A DNA stretch of 22,689 nucleotides from CAMYLR01 sp039590215 (GTDB lineage Bacteria > Gemmatimonadota > Gemmatimonadetes > JACCXV01 > JAHWKZ01): positions 1-22,689 of the forward strand of contig JBDHFX010000035.1 of assembly GCA_039590215.1 (NCBI GenBank), in the 5' to 3' direction. A program made the position numbers and the translations under genes. How positions within the stretch are numbered: the first letter of the stretch is position 1; the number at the start of each line of letters is the position of its first letter. The notes beneath the pieces were generated by a model. That model saw only the letters and a program-made list of their open reading frames with translations, searched no databases and was not told the DNA's origin. This document shows positions 6,896 through 14,203 of the stretch, in pieces.

Positions 6896-8208
6896 ATGGC
6901 ACTGAAACAGCAGCTTGCGATAAGCCAGAAGCAAGAGATGAGAATGAATCCACGCCTGTATCAGGCGATGGATTTGCTGTATTTGCCCCTCCTCGAGCTC
7001 GAACAACACCTCAAACAAGAGTTGACCGCCAATCCATTCCTCGAGATGACCGAGCCCGAGGAAGAGGTTTTGACTCTGGCTATCGCAGCGGTTCAAATCA
7101 TGAAGACATCGAGTCATACGAGCGTGTCCCGCACACCACGATCAATTTATGGAGCCATCTGCTTCAGCAACTCCACCAGACCAACGGCTACGCTGATGGG
7201 GAGCTGCGGATCGCCGAAGAGATTATTGGCAACATCAACGAGGATGGATTCCTCACCTGCCCGCTCGAAGACATCGCGGAGTCGCTCTCCGTTTCGATAG
7301 ATCGAGTGGATGGCGCGTTGACCAGAGTACAGAAGTTCGACCCGATCGGGGTGGCCGCCCGCGATCTCCGGGAGTGCTTGATGTTGCAGATCGCGGATCA
7401 CATGGGCGCTGATAGCTTGGCCTACCGCATCGTGGACTTGTACTTCGACGAGCTGTCAACACACAAGTACCACGATATAGCGCGGGCGCTGGGTATTACG
7501 CCGGTTGAGGTACAGGGCGCTGCGGATGAGATCGCGATGCTGGATCCAAAACCAGGTCGCAAACACATGGACCTGCCGCCGAACTACGTAACACCGGACA
7601 TCGTGGTCGAGGAAATAGAAGGCCAGTATGTAGTAACTCTGAATGACGGGAACCTTCCGCGGTTGCGAATCAGCAACACCTACCAGCAGTTAGCTCGGAA
7701 CGGTGAGTTCAAGGGGCGGGCGAAGGAATTCGCCCAGAACAAGCTGAACAGCGCCAACTGGATCATTCAAGCGATCGAGCAACGTCGCCAGACAATGCTC
7801 AAGGTGATGTACGTGATTCTCGATCGGCAGCGCGAGTTCTTTGAAGGTGGAATCCGCTTCCTGAGACCCTTGACCCTGAAAGAAGTTGCCGATGAGATCG
7901 GCATGCACGAGTCAACCGTAAGTCGGGTGACGAATGAGAAATTCGTGCAGTCACCACGTGGGGTATTCCGGCTGAAGTTCTTCTTTTCGAGCGGGCTTTC
8001 GACGGAGGAGGGTGAGAGTGTCTCGGCGCGTGGCGTCAAAGCCCGAATCTCCGAGATGATCGAGGAGGAGGACTCCCGCAAGCCATTGACCGATCAGCAG
8101 ATCGTGGAGCTACTGCATGGTGAAGGCGTCAACATCGCCCGCCGTACGGTTCAAAAGTACCGCGACCAGCTCGGGATCCTTTCCTCACGCTATCGCAAAC
8201 GCGTATAA
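6896..8208 (+). CDS. rpoN: RNA polymerase sigma-54 factor, frame broken near 7068-7071
   Basis: RpoN is the alternative sigma factor that recognises -24/-12 promoters and needs AAA+ activators. Region I (LAISQKQEMRMNPRLYQAMDLL) is read from the ATG at 6896. From about 7070 the conserved protein continues in the -1 frame: YERVPHTTINLW, NINEDGFL, VQKFDPIGVAARDLRECL, the HTH segment HESTVSRVTNEKFVQSPRG, and the RpoN box ARRTVQKYRDQLGI near the C-terminus. One missing T in the run 7068-7071 explains the shift and gives EEVFDSGYRSGSN, about 437 residues in all, slightly short for the family because region II is short. The -1 frame is open upstream to 6781 but that part is not RpoN-like. hpf follows directly, as in many bacteria. 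Either a read/assembly error or, less likely, real loss or programmed slippage. Confidence 0.92.
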
Positions 8209-8209
8209 T
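8204..8209 (+). promoter_or_regulatory. Perfect -10 hexamer upstream of hpf
   Basis: TATAAT spans the rpoN stop codon (TAA at 8206-8208). The best -35 at 16-18 nt spacing is poor (TTCCTC near 8181). A start near 8216 would give hpf a leader of about 55 nt ending in the strong Shine-Dalgarno GGAAGGAG at 8255-8262. hpf is the only gene in this stretch with such a gap and such an RBS, which suggests separate expression. Confidence 0.35.
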
Positions 8210-8271
8210 CGCTCAGACAGCATTTTCGCCCGCCAATCGTGCGATCTTTCCAATGGAAGGAGCGCCTGTAA

Positions 8272-8811
8272 ATGAAGGTCACACTCAGCGTTCGCCACGG
8301 CGACGTACCCGGTCCGCTTCGAACCCACGTTCAGGACGGTGTCGCCGGCCTATCGAAGTACTTTGACAGATTGGTCGAGGCGGACATCGTCCTTGACCAG
8401 GAGAACCATCGACACATAGCCGAGGTTCGGATTCACACCTCGACTGATACCCATTTTGCCAGAACCGAAGCTGCCGACTGGCGAACGTCTATCGACGGAA
8501 CGGTCGGCAAGCTCCGCCGACAGCTCAAGCGACGCAAATCGAAGTTCACACGGCGATCGCTTACCCGGGTCGAACGCGAGCAGTTGTTCCGCGATCGCAC
8601 CGAGGGAGAAGTCGCAGACGATCCGACCTTGCCGCCTCGAGATTGGGACCGGATCTCAAGCCGCGAGGCGATTGCGCGACTCGAGACCTCAGGCGAGGAA
8701 GTACTGGTCTTTGTCGATGCCCAGGATGGAGTCGTGAAGATCGCGCGCCGCGATGGTGAGGGCTCTGTCAGCGTAGTCGAGGCCGAAGCGTTCGAGGTCG
8801 AGGAGCACTAG
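8272..8811 (+). CDS. hpf: Ribosome hibernation-promoting factor, long form
   Basis: HPF binds the 30S subunit and stores ribosomes as inactive dimers when growth slows. The N-terminal domain (about 1-95) is the S30AE/YfiA fold, with VRHGDVPGPLRTHVQDGVAGLSKY and a basic helix TVGKLRRQLKRRKSK. The C-terminal domain (about 125-170; DRISSREAIARLETSGEEVL, then VFVDAQDG and IARRDGEGSVSVVE) corresponds to the dimerisation domain of long HPF, but is diverged from the usual VFxNxxT and YRRxDGxxGLI pattern. The length of 179 residues fits the long form. The ATG is preceded by GGAAGGAG at 8255-8262, one of the strongest ribosome-binding sites in the window. Its place after rpoN is conserved in many bacteria. 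Confidence 0.9.
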   Translation: MKVTLSVRHGDVPGPLRTHVQDGVAGLSKYFDRLVEADIVLDQENHRHIAEVRIHTSTDTHFARTEAADWRTSIDGTVGKLRRQLKRRKSKFTRRSLTRVEREQLFRDRTEGEVADDPTLPPRDWDRISSREAIARLETSGEEVLVFVDAQDGVVKIARRDGEGSVSVVEAEAFEVEEH

Positions 8812-8816
8812 CTGCC

Positions 8817-9785
8817 ATGCCTCGGCTGACGGTTGAGGAGTTGTTGGCCAAGAGGGCCGGACCGCTGGGTCTCACGCTCCTTACCGATCAAGCCACTACC
8901 AAAAGTGAAATCGGCTCAAGCGAGGTCGGTAGTCCCGGTCTCGTTCTCGCAGGATTCGACCGGCGCTTTGCGAACACCCGGCTACAGATTCTCGGTGAGA
9001 CGGAGATCGCCTATCTGGCGTCGCGGTCCACGGACGAGCGAGAAGAAGCGATCGTTAGGCTGCTCGACTCCAATGTCCCAGTGATCATCTTGACCAAGGG
9101 TCTGGACCCACCATCGGGGTTGATCGCGGCGGGCAATGAGCGCGGCATCCCCGTCATCTCGAGTGCCCTCAAGACAGGCGAGTTTTACTCGACCATAAAG
9201 TCGTTCCTCGAAGCGTATTTTGCGCCTAGCACCTACATCCACGGTTCGTTAGCGGACGTCTACGGCGTAGGGTTGCTGTTCGTCGGTCGGAGTGGGATCG
9301 GCAAGTCTGAGTGCGTACTCGATTTGGTCGAACGGGGTCACCGGCTGGTGGCCGATGATCAGGTGCACGTCACTCAGAGATCGGGAGACATTCTCATCGG
9401 TAAGGGCAGCGAGGTGTTGGGATTCCACATGGAGATTCGAGGTATCGGGATCATCGACATCCAATCGTTGTTCGGCATCCGTGCCGTTCGTCTGCAGAAG
9501 CGGATCGAGGTCGTCGTTCAGCTCGAGGATTGGGACGAGACGACTAACGTGGAACGCGTCGGTCTGGAGGAAGGAGGGACCGAGATCCTGGGTGTCGAGA
9601 TTCCGCTCGTTCGCGTACCGTTGAACCCGGGCAAGAACATCACCGTTATCGCCGAAGTCGTGTCGATGAATCACCTCCAGAAGTTTGCCGGTCGTCACGC
9701 CGCCGAACACTTCAATCAGCGATTGATCGAGCACATGCGCACCAAAGCGCAGACAGAGACTTACTTGGAGGAGGATTACGAGTGA
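8817..9785 (+). CDS. hprK: HPr kinase/phosphorylase
   Basis: HprK phosphorylates HPr on a regulatory serine with ATP and removes that phosphate by phosphorolysis, setting PTS activity and carbon control. An N-terminal DRTGG-like domain (about 1-130) is followed by the kinase domain: catalytic His142 in YIHGSL, Walker A GRSGIGKS (157-164), VADDQV around 178-183 and the family signature EIRGIGIIDI (206-215), then the C-terminal VPLNPGKNITVIAEV capping segment. The length of 322 residues is typical. It starts five bases after hpf and overlaps the next gene by four. Its target serine is present in the HPr encoded downstream (Ser50), so kinase and substrate are both encoded in this cluster. Confidence 0.96.
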   Translation: MPRLTVEELLAKRAGPLGLTLLTDQATTKSEIGSSEVGSPGLVLAGFDRRFANTRLQILGETEIAYLASRSTDEREEAIVRLLDSNVPVIILTKGLDPPSGLIAAGNERGIPVISSALKTGEFYSTIKSFLEAYFAPSTYIHGSLADVYGVGLLFVGRSGIGKSECVLDLVERGHRLVADDQVHVTQRSGDILIGKGSEVLGFHMEIRGIGIIDIQSLFGIRAVRLQKRIEVVVQLEDWDETTNVERVGLEEGGTEILGVEIPLVRVPLNPGKNITVIAEVVSMNHLQKFAGRHAAEHFNQRLIEHMRTKAQTETYLEEDYE

Positions 9786-10168
9786 CCGGTCGCTGCGGGG
9801 TGGTCGTGGCCCACGGTCGCCTCGGAGAGGGGTTGCTCTCGGCGCTCACTCGCGTGGCGGGAGCCCAGGACAACCTGTGGGCGGTATCGAACGACGATCT
9901 GGACACAGAATCTTTGATGGCTGAGATCGAGTCGCTGCTTGCTGAGCGCGGTGCGGGTCAGGAAGCGATTCTGTTCAGTGACCTCGACGGCGGTTCGTGT
10001 TGTCAGGCTTGTCGCCGGTTGTTGGGACTTGACTCTGTGCGGGCCGTGTTCTACGGGGTAAACCTGCCGTTATTGATCGAATTCGTGTTCCTGCAGCATC
10101 TACCCTTCGATGAGTTCTCAGCAGCGCTGTTGACGAAGAGCCGCGGCGCCCTCGGGGTCCACTCGTGA
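9782..10168 (+). CDS. PTS mannose-family EIIA component
   Basis: EIIA of the mannose/fructose/sorbose PTS family accepts phosphate from HPr and passes it to EIIB in the cytoplasm. The active-site histidine is His11 in VVVAHGRLGEGLL, exactly where the family has it. Further family features are ILFSDLDGGSCCQACRRLL (where DL(x)GGSP is usual) and VFYGVNLPLLIEFVF (GVNLPMLLE-like). At 128 residues it is a single-domain EIIA, not fused to EIIB. The GTG start overlaps the hprK stop (GTGA) and the 3' end overlaps EIIB in the same way. The sugar cannot be told from sequence. A purely regulatory EIIA is less likely because the full B, C and D set follows. Confidence 0.92.
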   Translation: MTGRCGVVVAHGRLGEGLLSALTRVAGAQDNLWAVSNDDLDTESLMAEIESLLAERGAGQEAILFSDLDGGSCCQACRRLLGLDSVRAVFYGVNLPLLIEFVFLQHLPFDEFSAALLTKSRGALGVHS

Positions 10169-10641
10169 GCGGGGTGCTGTTCCGGGTCGACGAGCGGCTG
10201 ATTCACGGACAAGTGGTTGTCGGTTGGGGACGGCGACTCCACCCCGATCGAATCGTCGTCGTATCGGACGATCTCTCCCGCCAACCGGTTGAGCAGGACA
10301 TCTACCGTACCGGTCTGCCAGCCTCGATCGAAGCCGTGTTTTGGAACTTTGGTGAGGCCGTCGAGGGACTGCCAGCGCTGATCGACTCCGGCAAGAGCAT
10401 CATCGTACTGACGGAAGATTTGGACACGATGCTGCGGTTGGCGAGCGCCGCCGTCACGATCGAAGAGGTCAACGTCGGAGGTTTGTTCGCGGGCGAAGGA
10501 CGGACTCGGTTGCTGCCGTACGTGTGGTTTGATGCCGAAGACGAGCAGCGAGTGCGAGAGTTGGAGGCGTTGGGGGTCCGCGTGGTCGCGCAGGACGTGC
10601 CGACCACGGCTCCGGTTCGGCTCCGAGAGCGCGTAGGGTGA
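10165..10641 (+). CDS. PTS mannose-family EIIB component
   Basis: EIIB takes phosphate from EIIA and phosphorylates the incoming sugar at the EIIC/EIID transporter. The phosphorylated residue is His14 in FRVDERLIHGQVVVGW, the strongest signature of the family. IVVVSDDLSRQPVEQDIYR and EEVNVGGLFAGEGRTRLLPYVWF also follow the family pattern (the NVGG motif). The length of 158 residues matches stand-alone EIIB proteins. It begins with GTG overlapping the EIIA stop and ends overlapping EIIC by four bases, so the subunits are likely made in fixed ratio. Confidence 0.95.
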   Translation: MSGVLFRVDERLIHGQVVVGWGRRLHPDRIVVVSDDLSRQPVEQDIYRTGLPASIEAVFWNFGEAVEGLPALIDSGKSIIVLTEDLDTMLRLASAAVTIEEVNVGGLFAGEGRTRLLPYVWFDAEDEQRVRELEALGVRVVAQDVPTTAPVRLRERVG

Positions 10642-11321
10642 GCCCAGAGCAGGCAGCGCTGTTGACGGTCCTCGGTGCGGTCGTGTTTCTCGACCAGTGG
10701 CCTGTCTTTCAGAGCATGCTATCGCGCCCTCTAGTGGTGGGAGCTGTGGTGGGCGTCGTGCTTGACAAGCCCGCCGATGGAGCGTTGTGGGGGGCGGTGT
10801 TCGAGGCGGTTTACCTGGGACTCTTGCCGGTCGGCGCAGCACGGTATCCCGACGCGGGCCTGGCGACGCTGGCCGGCACTGCCGTCGCGCTCTCAGCACC
10901 CGCGAGCGTTACTCCACCAGTCGGGTGGGCGGTGGCGGTAGCACTCGCGACGGGCACTCTCGGTGACCATGTGGGGGGATTCCTGCGGCGTTGGAACGGC
11001 CGCACCGCGGTCTACGTTCGAGAACGAGTCTCCGCTGGGGATCTGTCCGCCCCCGGTCGCGCCATCGCCATTGCGCTGCTGCGCGGAGCCGCCCTCGGGG
11101 CTGGGGTCTCCGCAGTGGCGTTGACGGTAGGGCTGGGGGGTCTCGCCTTGGTGGTGTCGACTCCGTGGAGTGGACCGTTGCCGATGAGGGTCGTCGTGTT
11201 GGCTGCCGCCGCAGCTCTGACCGTCAACGGGACTCGACTCTTCGTCGATGGCCGGTCGCGGTTAGGCGCCTGGGGAGTTGGTTTGGTCCTGGTCGTGGCT
11301 GCTTTCGGTCTGATTGGTTGA
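10638..11321 (+). CDS. PTS mannose-family EIIC membrane component
   Basis: EIIC forms the sugar channel in the inner membrane together with EIID. The protein is almost entirely hydrophobic with several membrane helices. The conserved N-terminal pattern is seen: LGAVVFLDQWPVFQSMLSRP, then VVGAVVGVVLDKPADGALWG, AVFEAVYLGLLPVGAARYP and DAGLATLAGTAVAL. At 227 residues it is somewhat shorter than the usual 250-270; the shortfall is in the C-terminal half, which is Ala/Val/Gly-rich and poorly conserved. The GTG start overlaps the EIIB stop (GTGA). The substrate is unknown. Confidence 0.88.
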   Translation: MSPEQAALLTVLGAVVFLDQWPVFQSMLSRPLVVGAVVGVVLDKPADGALWGAVFEAVYLGLLPVGAARYPDAGLATLAGTAVALSAPASVTPPVGWAVAVALATGTLGDHVGGFLRRWNGRTAVYVRERVSAGDLSAPGRAIAIALLRGAALGAGVSAVALTVGLGGLALVVSTPWSGPLPMRVVVLAAAAALTVNGTRLFVDGRSRLGAWGVGLVLVVAAFGLIG

Positions 11322-11325
11322 AGGC

Positions 11326-12114
11326 GTGAGTTCCACCCGTAGCCCGTTGGCTGCCGAGCGGCGTCGGATCGCTCGTCGCGCGACGTGTCTACAAGCGGTT
11401 TGGAACCACGAGACGCTGCAAGGGATTGGGTTCGCTTGGGCGATCGCGCCAGGACTCGATCGGATCTACCCGGACCCGCGCGCCCGTGGTGAGCGGCTCC
11501 TGGCACACCTCGAGCCGTTCAATAGCAACCCGTACCTGGCGACGATCGGGATCGGGTTCGCGCTTCGGCTCGAGCAGGAGGTCGCGCGGGGATCGGCGGG
11601 TGCCGACCACCGGTTGTCGAGGCTGATCAAAGCGCTCCGTAGCAGCTTGGGTGCGCTTGGAGATGACTTGTTCTGGGCCGCATGGCGACCGGCGCTCGGT
11701 GTGATCGGCGCGGCCGTGGCGCTTGCGACCAGCTCGCCGATCGCAGCACTGGTGTACTGGATCGCCTACAATACGTTGGCGCAATCGGTTCGCTGGCGTG
11801 GCGTACGAGCCGGTTTCGCGAGCGGTGCGGGTATCGCTCGGGTGCTTCAAGATCCATTCTGGAGCCGCGCCAGTGGGATCACGAAGACAGCCGGTGCGGC
11901 GGCCTCTGGAGCGGTTGTCGGTGGGGCGTTGTGGGTCGCGTCCGGTGGCGGCTTAGATGGCATCTCTGTATTCTTATTCATTGTAGCTTTCCTATGGCTG
12001 GCGGGCTTGCGGCGTGGCAGCAGGGGCCGCTGGCTGTCGCCTTCGGTGGCCTTTCTGGTCGTCGTGATCCTGCTCAGCGTAGTTGTCCGGGTCTCCGCGG
12101 GGGTTCTGCCGTGA
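11326..12114 (+). CDS. PTS mannose-family EIID membrane component
   Basis: EIID partners EIIC in the mannose-family sugar transporter. The N-terminal cytoplasmic part has the family landmarks RRATCLQAVWNHETLQGIGF, GERLLAHLEPFNSNPYLATI and IGFALRLEQEVARG, followed by LRSSLGALGDDLFWAAWRP and the alternating Gly/Ala membrane segments. The C-terminus holds hydrophobic helices (ISVFLFIVAFLWLAGL and SPSVAFLVVVILLSVVV). I choose the GTG at 11326, preceded by AAGG; a TTG at 11314 overlapping EIIC would add four residues. At about 262 residues it is near family size. The stop overlaps the HPr start (GTGA). Confidence 0.9.
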   Translation: MSSTRSPLAAERRRIARRATCLQAVWNHETLQGIGFAWAIAPGLDRIYPDPRARGERLLAHLEPFNSNPYLATIGIGFALRLEQEVARGSAGADHRLSRLIKALRSSLGALGDDLFWAAWRPALGVIGAAVALATSSPIAALVYWIAYNTLAQSVRWRGVRAGFASGAGIARVLQDPFWSRASGITKTAGAAASGAVVGGALWVASGGGLDGISVFLFIVAFLWLAGLRRGSRGRWLSPSVAFLVVVILLSVVVRVSAGVLP

Positions 12115-12431
12115 CGAGCGAAGTACACGAAGCAGAGGTCGAGATCCAAAACCATCTAGGGTTGCACGCCCGACCGGCGGCCCAGCTCGTCCGCCTCTCG
12201 AACCATTTCGGGTCTGACATCTTTCTCAGCAAAAACGGTGTTGAGGTAAACGGAAAGAGCATCATGGGAGTCATGATGCTTGCCGCCGAACGCGGCGCTC
12301 GAGTCCAGATCCGCGCTGTCGGCACCGATGCCCGCGAGGCTATCCGGGACTTGGTGGCGCTCATCGAGCGACGGTTCGACGAGGATGACGAGGGTCAGCC
12401 GGTGGATGCCGGCCCGTCGTCTGCCAGCTGA
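12111..12431 (+). CDS. ptsH: Phosphocarrier protein HPr
   Basis: HPr carries phosphate from Enzyme I to EIIA. The catalytic histidine is His19 in NHLGLHARPAAQLV. The regulatory serine is Ser50 in EVNGKSIMGVMMLAAERGAR, the site used by HprK. The length is 106 residues; the usual HPr core ends near DLVALIERRFDED and an extra acidic, Gly/Pro/Ser-rich tail of about 15 residues follows. The GTG at 12111 overlaps the EIID stop. The same frame is open upstream to 11682, but that part lies inside EIID and has no HPr similarity. Both phosphorylation sites are intact, so it can serve transport and signalling. Confidence 0.96.
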   Translation: MTSEVHEAEVEIQNHLGLHARPAAQLVRLSNHFGSDIFLSKNGVEVNGKSIMGVMMLAAERGARVQIRAVGTDAREAIRDLVALIERRFDEDDEGQPVDAGPSSAS

Positions 12432-12439
12432 GCTCGCCA

Positions 12440-14203
12440 GTGGTTGTCGAGAAGATCCACTGCGGGGTACCGGTTTCCGTCGGGGTGGCGTTTGGTCCGG
12501 CCTACCTGATCACGCCTGACGCGCTGCGCGTTCCGCGCTACCGAATCGATGCATCGAGTATGACTGGCGAGGTCGAGCGTTTGGAAGCTGCCCTTGCGAA
12601 GACCCGGGTGGACATAGAACGGGTACAGCAGGCGCTTGTGTCAGCTGGAAAAAGAGACGAAGCGACGATCTTTGATTCACATCTGCTTGTCCTCGAGGAC
12701 AACGAGTTTTTGGATCAAGTTCGAGAGCAAATCCGTGTCGCAGGCGACAACGTAGAGTATGCGTTTCACTCTCAGATTCTCGAGGCCGTCAGTCGGTTGG
12801 ACCAAAGCGAGGATCCGTATTTGCGTGAACGAGCCAAGGATATCCGCGATCTCGAGCATCGCGTTGTGCGCGCGCTGTTGGGGGAGCGCGAGCCCGCGTT
12901 TGGCGACCTGATCGACAACGCGGTTGTAGTGGCTCACGATCTTCCGGCCACGATCACGGCCGAGCTTGATCGCGACAAGATTCTGGGGATTGCGACCGAA
13001 GTTGGTGCGCCGCACAGCCACACCGCGATTCTAGCCCGGGCATTGGAAATCCCGGCGGTGCTCGGTCTTGGACCCGTTCTCGCCGAACTGCAGCACGGAG
13101 GGCCTGTGCTGCTGGACGGCCGGGAGGGGGTGCTGATCAGCGATCCGACAGAGGAGACGGTCGGTCGTTACGAACGGGTGCAAGATACGAACGCGCGGCG
13201 CCGTGCAGAGTTGGTGACGATGGCTGGCGCACCCAGTCTGTCGAAAGACGGCGAATCGCTGACGTTTCGAGCCAACCTCGAGTTCGCACGCGAGGTAGAT
13301 TCCGCGCTCGCGTTTGGGTGCGAGGGCGTCGGGCTCTACCGAACCGAGTATCTGTTTCTACAGAGCGGTGGTGAGGCGAGTGAAGAAGATCAGTATGCCG
13401 TCTACCGAAGACTTATCGACCGGATGGACGGCCGCCTGGTCACGATCCGGACCGTCGATCTCGGTGGTGACAAACTGCTCGCCGGCATGGAGCCCGAAGA
13501 CAACCCGTTCCTGGGTTGGCGGGCGATTCGCTACTGCCTCGATCGGCCAGAGGTCTTCCGGTCCCAGCTGCGGGCGATCCTCCGGGCCGGTACGCACGGC
13601 CCCGCGTCGATCATGTTGCCGATGGTCGTCACAATTGACGAGGCGGATATCGCAATCGCGCACTTTGAGGCGGCGCGGCGCTCGCTGAATGATGAGGGAG
13701 TAGAAAGTGCCGAGGTATGCCCAATAGGGGCGTTGATCGAAACCCCGGCCGCAGCGTTGATGGCCGACGAACTCGCTGCGCGGTTCGATTTCCTATCTCT
13801 TGGGACGAACGATCTTGTCCAGTACACCCTAGCTGTGGATCGCGGAAATCGCCGGATCGCCCATTTGTTTCAACCTTTTCATCCGGCAGTCTTGCGACTC
13901 ATACAAAATGTTTGCCAGGCCGCCGAAAGAGCGGGGGTGGAGGTGACCGTGTGCGGCGAGATGGCCGGCAACTCCCGGGGCGCGGTCCTCTTGATGGGGC
14001 TGGGCGTTACCCGGTTCAGCATGGTGCCATCCCGGATCCCACGCATCAAACAAGTGCTCAGCCGGATTACCATTGATGAGGCCCGGGCGGCGGCGAGTGA
14101 TGCGCTCGCTCTAGCGACTGCGGCGTCCGCGCGAGCGGTGATTGAAACCCGGTTTGCGGATCGCTTCGAATCCGCCACGGCGACAGTGGGCGAAGGGTTT
14201 TGA
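12440..14203 (+). CDS. ptsI: PTS Enzyme I (phosphoenolpyruvate-protein phosphotransferase)
   Basis: Enzyme I starts the PTS relay by transferring phosphate from PEP to HPr. The N-terminal HPr-binding and phosphohistidine domains contain catalytic His194 in GAPHSHTAILAR. The C-terminal PEP-binding barrel contains FGCEGVGLYRTEYLF, IRTVDLGGDKLL, NPFLGWRAIRYCL, LSLGTNDLVQYTLAVDR and the catalytic cysteine in TVCGEMAGN. The length of 587 residues is normal. The residue two before the catalytic His is His192 instead of the Thr or Asn usual at that place. The GTG start lies nine bases after HPr; the stop overlaps the next gene as TTGA. Confidence 0.97.
   Translation: MVVEKIHCGVPVSVGVAFGPAYLITPDALRVPRYRIDASSMTGEVERLEAALAKTRVDIERVQQALVSAGKRDEATIFDSHLLVLEDNEFLDQVREQIRVAGDNVEYAFHSQILEAVSRLDQSEDPYLRERAKDIRDLEHRVVRALLGEREPAFGDLIDNAVVVAHDLPATITAELDRDKILGIATEVGAPHSHTAILARALEIPAVLGLGPVLAELQHGGPVLLDGREGVLISDPTEETVGRYERVQDTNARRRAELVTMAGAPSLSKDGESLTFRANLEFAREVDSALAFGCEGVGLYRTEYLFLQSGGEASEEDQYAVYRRLIDRMDGRLVTIRTVDLGGDKLLAGMEPEDNPFLGWRAIRYCLDRPEVFRSQLRAILRAGTHGPASIMLPMVVTIDEADIAIAHFEAARRSLNDEGVESAEVCPIGALIETPAAALMADELAARFDFLSLGTNDLVQYTLAVDRGNRRIAHLFQPFHPAVLRLIQNVCQAAERAGVEVTVCGEMAGNSRGAVLLMGLGVTRFSMVPSRIPRIKQVLSRITIDEARAAASDALALATAASARAVIETRFADRFESATATVGEGF

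Noticed and set aside
7058..7105. Programmed -1 frameshifting as the main explanation for rpoN
   Set aside because: The GGTTTTG site is not a proper XXXYYYZ slippery heptamer and I saw no clear stimulatory structure just downstream; a lost base at the T run is simpler.
10051..10899. 282-codon minus-strand open frame opposite the PTS EIIB gene
   Set aside because: Arg/Pro-rich shadow translation of EIIA-EIIB-EIIC coding sequence; no family motif.
11682..12110. N-terminal extension of HPr
   Set aside because: The open frame runs through EIID coding sequence; HPr similarity begins only at the GTG at 12111, which is coupled to the EIID stop.
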